DNA of 34,283 nucleotides from positions 1 to 34,283 of the forward strand of contig CAUACA010000022.1 in the NCBI GenBank assembly GCA_958427355.1. The letters run 5' to 3'. The notes beneath the pieces are model-generated. The model was not told the origin of the DNA. It worked only from the letters and a program-made list of their open reading frames with translations, and searched no databases. Origin of the DNA: an uncultured Collinsella sp. Its GTDB lineage: Bacteria; Actinomycetota; Coriobacteriia; Coriobacteriales; Coriobacteriaceae. Shown one piece after another: positions 15,010 to 21,492 of this stretch (within the stretch, counting starts at the first letter, position 1; every line of letters begins with the position of its first letter). A program made the position numbers and the translations under genes.

Positions 15010-15996
15010 TTAGCGCTGCGGCTCTGCGGCCCGCACCTGCTCGATGACCTTTTCCATGGTGGCGTCGATGCGGTCTTTCTTGAGCTCGCATTCCCAGACG
15101 GTGATGGGCGTCCAGCCCATTTGGGTAAGTGCGTTGATGGCGGCTCGGTCGCGCTCGACGTTGCGACGAAACTTTGCCTCCCAAAACTCAACGTTGCGCT
15201 TGGGCTGGCTGGGGTTGCACTTGGGGCAGCGGTGCCAAAAGCAGCCGTTGACGAAGATGGCGATTTTGCGCCCGGGGAAGGCGATGTCGGGCTTTCCGGG
15301 CACCTTCCATTCCAGACGGTATCCCGTAAGGCCTGCGGCGCGCAGGCGCTGGCGAACGAGCAGCTCGGGCTTGGTGTTGGCGCGCTTGTTGCCCTTCATG
15401 GACTTTTTTATAGCGGCGCGACGGCGCACGAGTTCACGTTCGTCGGCGGAAAGGTCCGAGGTGTCGATGCCGTCCAGCAGGCCAGGCTTGGGACGCTTTT
15501 TGCTGCGGCGCTTCGGTGCGCGCTTGGGTTTGGTGGTGGGTTTGTCGGCTGTGTTGGGCGCGGCGTCATCGGCGGAGCTTGCCTCAAGTCGGTCTTCCTT
15601 CAGCTCAATCAGCGCATCGATAAGCCCCTTGTCGGCGGGCATCCATTCCACCGTGGCAAGCGAGGTGCGTGGAATCCAGCGGATATCGAGCTGGCGGTCG
15701 TGCTTCTGAGGCTCATCGGATTCATCGGCGAGCGAGCAGTAGTAGCACTCCATGGAGAGATGGAAATCGGGGTAGTCATACTCAACGGTGTAGAAATCGC
15801 GCAGGTTGGTGACTTTTACCTGCAGCTCTTCCATAAGCTCGCGGCGTACGGCGTCTTCGGGTGTCTCGCCGCGCATGAGCTTGCCGCCGGGAAACTCCCA
15901 AAGTCCCTGCATGTCGCCGTAGCCGCGCTGCACGGCAAGCAGCTCGTCAGATCCTTCCTTGCGAATGATCCCAGCGGCAACATGAACAGTCTTCAA
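15010..15996 (-). CDS. NUDIX hydrolase fused to a Vsr-type mismatch endonuclease
   Basis: This 328-residue protein joins two DNA-maintenance domains. Residues 1-130 are a MutT/NudG-like NUDIX hydrolase with VAAGII, QGLWEFPGGK and the NUDIX box at 37-59 (GGKLMRGE, then AVRRELMEEL); such enzymes clean damaged or modified nucleoside triphosphates, NudG acting on oxidised and 5-methylated dCTP. A Lys/Arg/Pro-rich linker spans about 140-195. Residues 195-328 match Vsr, which nicks beside T in T:G mismatches: NTKPELLVRQRLRAAG, GKPDIAFP with catalytic Asp236, FVNGCFWHRCPKC (zinc site) and TVWECELK. The start at 15996 fits the NUDIX N-terminus. No Dcm-type methyltransferase is seen nearby. The fused state is unusual; both domains keep key residues. 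Confidence 0.88.
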   Translation of the reverse strand: MKTVHVAAGIIRKEGSDELLAVQRGYGDMQGLWEFPGGKLMRGETPEDAVRRELMEELQVKVTNLRDFYTVEYDYPDFHLSMECYYCSLADESDEPQKHDRQLDIRWIPRTSLATVEWMPADKGLIDALIELKEDRLEASSADDAAPNTADKPTTKPKRAPKRRSKKRPKPGLLDGIDTSDLSADERELVRRRAAIKKSMKGNKRANTKPELLVRQRLRAAGLTGYRLEWKVPGKPDIAFPGRKIAIFVNGCFWHRCPKCNPSQPKRNVEFWEAKFRRNVERDRAAINALTQMGWTPITVWECELKKDRIDATMEKVIEQVRAAEPQR

Positions 15997-16143
15997 CAGG
16001 AGTCCTTCCTCAATATCGACACGTGACAGGGTGGCTGCCCTACCTTACACAACGGTAAGGCAAGCGTAAGCCATATCGATGGTAGCCGACTCGTCTTCTT
16101 GCGACTATAGATGCCGTAGACTAATTACAAGAAAGGACTCGGT

Positions 16144-16929
16144 ATGCAAACCACGCACATGGCGACCCCGGTACTGGAGGTCGCGCATCTCGAAAAGGTA
16201 TACGGAGCGCTAGGCAACGTGACCCGTGCGCTCAACGACGCCAGCTTTACCGTCAACCGCGGTGAATTCGTTGGCATCATGGGCGCTTCGGGCTCGGGCA
16301 AGTCGACGTTGCTCAACTGCGTGTCGACCATCGATAGCGCCACAAGTGGCACGATCCGCATCAACGGGCAGGACGTGACGCGCATGAAGCAAGCTAAGCT
16401 TTCGCAGTTCCGCCGCGAGGAGCTCGGCTTTATCTTCCAGGACTCCAACCTGCTCGATACGCTCACGGCACGCGAGAACATCGCCCTGCCGCTCACCATC
16501 GCCCGCACAAACTCGGCAGAGATCTCGACCCGCGTGCAGGACGTGGCAGCGCGCCTCTCCATCAGTCAGGTTCTCGACAAGTATCCCTACCAGATGTCCG
16601 GCGGTCAGCAGCAGCGCGTTGCCGCGGCTCGCGCGCTCGTCACCGACCCCACCATGATCATGGCCGACGAGCCCACCGGCGCCCTCGATTCCAAGAGCGC
16701 CCGTCTGCTGCTCGAGAGCCTGGAGGCCCTTAACCGCCGCCTACGCGCTACCGTGCTCATGGTCACGCACGACAGCTTTGCCGCCAGTTACACGAGCCGT
16801 GTGCTGTTTATTCGCGACGGCAAGATCTTCACCGAGCTGCGCCGCGGCGACACCGACCGCCGAGAGTTCTTCGACCGCATTATGGAGGTCGTTGCCATGA
16901 TGGGCGGTGAGGGCTCCGATGCTCTGTAA
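16144..16929 (+). CDS. ABC transporter ATP-binding protein, BceA/MacB-like
   Basis: This 261-residue ATPase belongs to the BceA/LolD/MacB group, which powers peptide-antibiotic resistance or lipid/lipoprotein release. Walker A is GASGSGKS near residues 49-56, the Q-loop is FIFQDSNLLD, the signature MSGGQQQR near 151-158, Walker B MIMADEPTGALDS near 171-183, and the switch histidine lies in VTHD. AAAGGA precedes the ATG. It overlaps the permease gene by 11 bases. Unlike most Bce modules, no histidine kinase or response regulator is adjacent in this window. Confidence 0.9.
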   Translation: MQTTHMATPVLEVAHLEKVYGALGNVTRALNDASFTVNRGEFVGIMGASGSGKSTLLNCVSTIDSATSGTIRINGQDVTRMKQAKLSQFRREELGFIFQDSNLLDTLTARENIALPLTIARTNSAEISTRVQDVAARLSISQVLDKYPYQMSGGQQQRVAAARALVTDPTMIMADEPTGALDSKSARLLLESLEALNRRLRATVLMVTHDSFAASYTSRVLFIRDGKIFTELRRGDTDRREFFDRIMEVVAMMGGEGSDAL

Positions 16930-19120
16930 ACTCGCTTGGGGTAACGTCCGCCGCGCCGGCCGCGACTACCTCGTCTACCTTTTGACGCTCACCCTGGGTG
17001 TCACGGTCTTCTATGCCTTTAACACCATCTCGATGCAGGTCGACATCGCCGGAATCGATGAAAAGGGCTTGGCGCAGGTAATGGGCAGCATGCTCGGCGA
17101 CCTGACGTACTTTTTGGCCGGTGTCATGGCCTTTTTGATGGTGTATGCCAATAACTTCATCATGAAACGCCGCAAGAAGGAGTTTGGCCTGTACCAGGTG
17201 CTCGGCATGGGGCGCGGGCGCGTCGCCACGATTATGGCGCTCGAGACGGTGATCGTTTCGGTCGTGGCCTTTGTCGCCGGCATTGTGCTGGGTGTGGGGC
17301 TCTCCCAGCTCATGACGTTCTTTACGGCCTCGCTCTTTAAGACACAGATCGCCAATTTCCACTTCTTTTTCTCGGTGCATGCGTTCAACCTGACCCTTGC
17401 TTGCATGCTCGTAATGTTTGTGCTCACGCTACTGCTGAACCTTCGCGCCGTGCGTCGTGCCAAACTCATCGAGCTTATGGGTGTCGAGCGTCGCAACGAG
17501 AGCATCAAGACACGCAACCCCTGGATTGCGATTGCCATCTTTGCCGTGGGCGTGGCGCTTGTGGGCGTGGCCTATTACCGTCTGCTACGTGATGGGTTCC
17601 CGCTAACCGCGACGGACAGCAAGCTGCAAGAGGCCATGAACCAGTTTGGTATTACAACCGCTATGGTTACCGTGGGCACCTTTGCCCTGTTCTGGGGACT
17701 CTCAGGCATGCTCATTAAGCTGCTGCAGAGCCTGCGCGGCGTGTATTGGCGCGGCCTCAACATGTTTACCGTGCGCCAGCTTGCGGCCAAGGTCAACACG
17801 GTGTGCTTTTCGATGGGCGTCATTGCGATGCTCCTGTTTTTGGCCATCACCTCGGTGACGTGCGGTATGTCGATTGCCAACGTGATGAACGAAAACCTGG
17901 AGCGCTATAACCCTGTTGACGTGTCTCAGACGTATGCCTATTACACGCCCGATACGCTCGACTACTACAAAGAGTATGTCAATCCGTCTGAAGCCGATCG
18001 CATGGTGCTGGCCGATAGTACGGTCGATTTGTACCCCGCATGGCACGGTAAGGGCAAGTCGGCGGGCAACAACGACGAGACCGGCAAGAAGGTCAATATC
18101 GCCGATGTTGCCGGTGAGCATGTGCAGATCGATTCGTATCTGAGTTACCCAGTTGGCGGCTCGAATCCTTCGGTGACCCCAAGTGAGATGTGCAAGATCA
18201 TGGGCGAAAAGCTTCCCAAGGCGTTCGGGGGTAGCAATGCCGATGCGATGGGTCTGTATGTGACGCCGGCGAGTCAGTACAACAAACTGCGTCAGATGAT
18301 GGGCGAGGAGCCGGTGCACATCGGTCACGACCAGTATCTGCTCACGTGTGATATGGGCGGCGAGCTGGTCGACCTGTACACCAAGTATATGGCTGGCGGC
18401 CATGCCCTTACCTTGGGCGGGCATACGCTCAAGCCCGCAACCGATAAGTCGGACGAGGACACTGCGGCCATCGCCAACTCAGCGATGGGTAGTAATCCGG
18501 GCACCGTCGTCGTTGCCGACGAGCTGTTGTCCCAACTTAATCTGCAGCCGTATTCCAGTAGCCTGCTCGTTAACTACAAACAGGGGATGGATACGACCGA
18601 GGCAGACGAGAGCATTAAATACACTCTGCTCGACAATCTGCTCGTTGACGGCAAGGAGCCGGGGTCGTGGGGAACCTTCATCACACGCTCCGAGATGTAC
18701 ACGCAGGCAGCGCAGATGAACGGCTTGATTAGCTACCTAGCCATCTACATCGGCTTTGTATTGGTCGTTGCATGCGCGGCGATTCTGTCGATCCAGCAAC
18801 TCTCCAACGTGGCCGACGGCAGCCGCAGCTATCGTGTGCTGGCACAGATTGGCTGCGACGACCGCCAGATTCGCCATTCGGTGATGGCGCAACAAGCGGT
18901 GTTCTTCCTGTTTCCGCTGGCAGTGGGCCTGGCGCACTCCTTTGTGGCACTTAAGGTGATCATCGAGCTGGTGAGCATTTTCGGAAATATGAGCATCGAC
19001 GGCACCGTGGGCCTCACCTGTGCGATCTTCCTGGCAGCATACGGTGGCTACTTCCTGGTGACCTACCTCATGAGTACCGGCATGGTGCGAGCTGCCATAG
19101 CCACCCGCTACAGCGAGTAA
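16919..19120 (+). CDS. BceB-like ABC permease (FtsX family)
   Basis: This 733-residue membrane protein has the BceB layout: an N-terminal transmembrane helix (DYLVYLLTLTLGVTVFYAF, near residue 15-35), further helices grouped to about residue 335, a large extracytoplasmic domain around 335-600 with few hydrophobic stretches, then three C-terminal helices (YLAIYIGFVLVVACAAIL and two after it). FtsX-type permeases with a big outer domain bind antimicrobial peptides such as bacitracin or nisin. The start ATG at 16919 lies inside the ATPase gene and is preceded by GGTGAGGG, indicating translational coupling; the ATG at 16907 is less likely. The exported or shielded target is unknown. Confidence 0.87.
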   Translation: MLCKLAWGNVRRAGRDYLVYLLTLTLGVTVFYAFNTISMQVDIAGIDEKGLAQVMGSMLGDLTYFLAGVMAFLMVYANNFIMKRRKKEFGLYQVLGMGRGRVATIMALETVIVSVVAFVAGIVLGVGLSQLMTFFTASLFKTQIANFHFFFSVHAFNLTLACMLVMFVLTLLLNLRAVRRAKLIELMGVERRNESIKTRNPWIAIAIFAVGVALVGVAYYRLLRDGFPLTATDSKLQEAMNQFGITTAMVTVGTFALFWGLSGMLIKLLQSLRGVYWRGLNMFTVRQLAAKVNTVCFSMGVIAMLLFLAITSVTCGMSIANVMNENLERYNPVDVSQTYAYYTPDTLDYYKEYVNPSEADRMVLADSTVDLYPAWHGKGKSAGNNDETGKKVNIADVAGEHVQIDSYLSYPVGGSNPSVTPSEMCKIMGEKLPKAFGGSNADAMGLYVTPASQYNKLRQMMGEEPVHIGHDQYLLTCDMGGELVDLYTKYMAGGHALTLGGHTLKPATDKSDEDTAAIANSAMGSNPGTVVVADELLSQLNLQPYSSSLLVNYKQGMDTTEADESIKYTLLDNLLVDGKEPGSWGTFITRSEMYTQAAQMNGLISYLAIYIGFVLVVACAAILSIQQLSNVADGSRSYRVLAQIGCDDRQIRHSVMAQQAVFFLFPLAVGLAHSFVALKVIIELVSIFGNMSIDGTVGLTCAIFLAAYGGYFLVTYLMSTGMVRAAIATRYSE

Positions 19121-19157
19121 CAAGCGGGCAAAATCGTCGCAAAATCAGAGGTGTATG

Positions 19158-19194
19158 ACCGCCGCGAAGGGACCAGGGGCCCTTTCGCGGCGGT
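19158..19194 (+). terminator. Rho-independent terminator of the bceAB-like operon
   Basis: The arm ACCGCCGCGAAGGG (19158-19171) pairs with CCCTTTCGCGGCGGT (19180-19194), with one bulged base, and a T-tract follows. It lies 37 bases past the permease stop. Confidence 0.85.
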
Positions 19195-19222
19195 TTTTGC
19201 CAATCTGGTGCGTCTCAGATAC

Positions 19223-19341
19223 AAGTGAGTAGACTTTTTTGAACCTGCCGAGCACATCGCGACAAATGATCGATGAAACCGCAGGTTAGAGCTGTGCCGT
19301 TTTAGGGCGTGCTCGGCCTTCTGCAAAAAGCCTACTCACTT
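19223..19341 (+). ncRNA. Pseudoknot element E2 with CGATGAAACCGCAGGT core
   Basis: This is the second copy of the E family. The core CGATGAAACCGCAGGT lies at 19271-19286. AACCTGC (19242-19248) pairs with GCAGGTT (19281-19287). CGAGCAC (19249-19255) pairs with GTGCTCG (19309-19315), crossing the first helix as in E1 but with different bases. An outer helix joins AAGTGAGTAG (19223-19232) with CTACTCACTT (19332-19341), continued by CTTTTTTG with CAAAAAG, and TTTTTT follows at 19344-19349. It begins 28 bases after the bceAB-like terminator, so it may be an independent transcript or a DNA repeat. Confidence 0.55.
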
Positions 19342-19415
19342 GGTTTTTTCTGCTAGAAGACCGCCACGAGGGAAGGCAACTCCCTTACGTCGGTTTGGAC
19401 GTTTGCCCAGATAAA

Positions 19416-19450
19416 ACCTGCCAAAATAAACCTGTTCCTTTTTGGCAGGT
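19416..19450 (-). terminator. Hairpin with GGAACAGGTTTA loop, minus orientation
   Basis: ACCTGCCAAAA (19416-19426) pairs with TTTTGGCAGGT (19440-19450). Read on the minus strand the loop is AGGAACAGGTTTA and TTTTAT follows, so it can end transcription leaving aroF. It is an inverted near-copy of 21012-21049. Confidence 0.6.
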
Positions 19451-19621
19451 GGTTTCAGCTGAACGGCGGGCGGTGCGGCTTGGGTGTGCGGGCTCACAAC
19501 CTGGGGAAACCGAACAGATTGGGGGCTTGTATGATCGATTCGAGGGGAAACGTGCGACCCGAGGGCATGTTTAACAGAGTGCGCCTGGCCCCCGAAGCCC
19601 GGCGCGCATACGATACGCGAG

Positions 19622-19683
19622 GGGTAGTCGTTGGGGACGTTCTTAAACGACTAGTCAAACAAGAACGTCCCCAACGATTACCC
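19622..19683. repeat. 23-bp cruciform-forming inverted repeat
   Basis: The arms 19622-19644 and 19661-19683 pair at 22 of 23 positions, centred on GGGGACGTTCTT and its complement. The loop holds the palindrome GACTAGTC. The GGGGACGTTC motif recalls the 39-nt repeats at 3452 and 4963. No gene is credible on either strand between 19455 and 19713. Confidence 0.55.
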
Positions 19684-19713
19684 AAAAGGAGCGTCTCCAA
19701 GTGCCAGCTCTGG

Positions 19714-19883
19714 CAACGATGCAGGTCGAAAAACGTCAGCGAAAACCCGCCAGAGCGAGCAAGGTGCCTTGAAGCGAGGCGGCATTGACCTTTTGGTCAT
19801 GCCGTCGAAGCTGAAAGGCAGATTGCCGTTCTGGCGGGTTTGCAGCGTCGAGCAGTTACGCGGTTTGGTAAAACCGCGTAACT
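19714..19883 (-). ncRNA. Structured element B (A/B family) downstream of aroF
   Basis: On the minus strand this repeats the plan of element A. P1 is a perfect 13-bp hairpin (19854-19866 with 19871-19883) with loop TACC, and it includes two bases of the aroF stop codon. P2 pairs 19743-19754 with 19830-19841. P3 pairs 19780-19785 with 19799-19804 below GACC-AAAA-GGTC. The shared unpaired stretches CGACGCTGC, CAATCTG, CACCTTG and CATCGTTGCC-type end are kept, while helices differ from A with compensating changes. It reads in the same direction as aroF and so probably forms its 3'-UTR. Function unknown. Confidence 0.6.
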
Positions 19884-20913
19884 AAATACGTTCCGCGATC
19901 TCGCGGATGAGGTAGTCGGTCTTTTCCCAGCCCAGGCACGGGTCGGTGATCGACTTGCCAAAGACGCCGCCGTCGACCGGCTGGTTGCCGTCTTCTAGGT
20001 AGGACTCGATCATAAAGCCCTTGACCAGCTTGGAGATGGACTCGTTGCGGCGGCAGCTGTCGAGCACCTCCTTGCAAATGCGATACTGCTCCAGCGGACG
20101 CTTGCCCGAGTTGTCGTGGTTGCAGTCGATGACCGCTGCCGGATTGGCATAGCCGGCATGCTCGGTATAGCGTTCGGCCAGGCGTTCCAGGTGTTCGTAG
20201 TGGTAGTTGGGGTAGGTGCGCCCATCGAGACCGATGTAGCCACGCATAACGGCGTGTGCGAGCGGGTTGCCGTCGCACTCGACCTCCCAGTTGCGGAAGA
20301 TGAAGCTCTGGTGCGCCTGGGCGGCGTAAATTGAGTTGAGCATAACGGTGGTAGAGCCGGCAGTGGGATTCTTCATGCCGACGGGTACCGAAATGCCGCT
20401 CGACACCAGACGGTGCTCCTGGTTCTCTACCGAGCGTGCGCCCACGGCGACATAGCTCAGCAGGTCAACGAGGTATTGGTAGTTGGACGGATAGAGCATC
20501 TCGTCGGCGGTGAAGAAACCCGTTTCCTCAATAACGCGCAGGTGCATATGGCGGATGGCCTTGACGCCCTCGAGCAGGTCGTCGGGAGCCTCGGGGTTGG
20601 GGTTGTGCAGCAGGCCCTTGTAGCCGGTGCCCTTGGTGCGCGGCTTGTTGGTGTAGACGCGCGGAATGATGATGAGCTTGTCCTTGACCTCTTCGGCGGT
20701 CTTGGCCAGTCGGTTCATATACTCGAGCACCGAATCCTCGCGGTCGGCAGAGCACGGGCCGATGATGAGCACCTTACGTGCGTCCTCGCCGGTAAAGACT
20801 TTGGCGACCTCGGCGTCAAATGCCTGCTTTTTGGCGGTAAGCTCGGCAGAAAGTGGCATTTCCTCGCGGATCTCCATGGGGATCGGCAGCCTGCGTTTGA
20901 ATTCCATGGCCAT
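19882..20913 (-). CDS. aroF: 3-deoxy-7-phosphoheptulonate (DAHP) synthase, AroF/G/H type
   Basis: This 343-residue enzyme condenses phosphoenolpyruvate and erythrose 4-phosphate, the first step of aromatic amino acid synthesis. It is a type I-alpha DAHP synthase, seen from LLIIGPCSADREDS-type sequence near residues 48-62, the PRVYTNKPRTKGTGYKGL segment near 85-102, VGMKNPTAG near 180 and the metal-binding IDCNHDNSGK near 265. Length fits the E. coli AroF/G/H group (about 350). Such enzymes are usually feedback-inhibited by one aromatic amino acid; which one cannot be judged, so the symbol denotes the family. GGAGACC precedes the ATG. It stands alone, with element B directly downstream. Confidence 0.9.
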   Translation of the reverse strand: MAMEFKRRLPIPMEIREEMPLSAELTAKKQAFDAEVAKVFTGEDARKVLIIGPCSADREDSVLEYMNRLAKTAEEVKDKLIIIPRVYTNKPRTKGTGYKGLLHNPNPEAPDDLLEGVKAIRHMHLRVIEETGFFTADEMLYPSNYQYLVDLLSYVAVGARSVENQEHRLVSSGISVPVGMKNPTAGSTTVMLNSIYAAQAHQSFIFRNWEVECDGNPLAHAVMRGYIGLDGRTYPNYHYEHLERLAERYTEHAGYANPAAVIDCNHDNSGKRPLEQYRICKEVLDSCRRNESISKLVKGFMIESYLEDGNQPVDGGVFGKSITDPCLGWEKTDYLIREIAERI

Positions 20914-21011
20914 AGGGGTCTCCTCAATCTATAGAAAGAGCAATAAACGTATTGTCGAATGCTCGGCATTATCCGCTGTCGCACGCTAAAGTGCAAGCCC
21001 TTGCCACCTCG

Positions 21012-21049
21012 AAACCTGCCAAAAGGGACAGGTTTATTTTGGCAGGTTT
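21012..21049 (+). terminator. Hairpin with GGGACAGGTTTA loop
   Basis: AAACCTGCCAAAA (21012-21024) pairs perfectly with 21037-21049 around the loop GGGACAGGTTTA, followed by TATAT. It points to the plus strand, where no gene precedes it, and lies about 100 bases upstream of the aroF start. It matches 19416-19450 inverted, and its loop matches that at 10651-10659 in GGACAGG. Confidence 0.55.
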
Positions 21050-21131
21050 TATATGGGGGAACGTCGGCGGATACCGGGAGGGAGTGGCGTCGCGCGGGAC
21101 CCTAAGGCTATTGTCGGTTCCCCAGGAAACA

Positions 21132-21370
21132 CCCTGTGGGCAAAAAATGCCAAATATGAGTACGGTTGCTAGCTTAGTAGCATATTGCCTTCGCAAAATA
21201 ATAGACATAACAGCAAAATATGTTCATTAACGCAAACACATATAAGTCCGCTATAGGGCTGTTTGATCAATTTAGGGACGCGTGTAAGCCGTGAAAACGG
21301 CATTTGGGGCTGTTTTGGCTGTTACTAAAAGGGTAACAGTACTCATATTTGCCATTTTTTGCCCACGGGG
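21132..21370. repeat. 239-bp AT-rich interval bounded by 32-bp inverted repeats
   Basis: The arms 21132-21163 and 21339-21370 match inverted at 30 of 32 positions and include GTGGGCAAAAAATG and CAAATATGAGTAC. The interior is much richer in A and T than the neighbours and holds CTGTTAC (21320-21326 region) facing GTAACAG just before the right arm. No open frame of note lies inside. The size and ends recall a non-autonomous mobile element, but no target duplication was confirmed. The rest of 20914-21492 holds only the hairpin at 21012 and the terminator at 21427. Confidence 0.5.
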
Positions 21371-21426
21371 CCTCGAAGGGGCTGTCAATCAGGTCCCAGG
21401 GGAGGCGGTTTGAGGGTCGCAGAGCA

Positions 21427-21462
21427 AAAACGGGGGCGCAGGTTGTCCTGCGCCCCCGTTTT
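21427..21462. terminator. Terminator of the marR-ABC exporter operon
   Basis: A perfect 16-bp stem (21427-21442 with 21447-21462, arms AAAACGGGGGCGCAGG and complement) with loop TTGT lies about 30 bases past the second exporter gene. A/T runs on both sides allow termination in either direction. Confidence 0.88.
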
Positions 21463-21492
21463 CTGGGCATTGCGGTTGTTTGCCGCCGGTTG

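Noticed and set aside
19480..19788. Plus-strand frame of 102 residues in the structured gap
   Set aside because: It runs through the cruciform and element B in antisense, has an odd Arg-rich composition and no RBS that fits.
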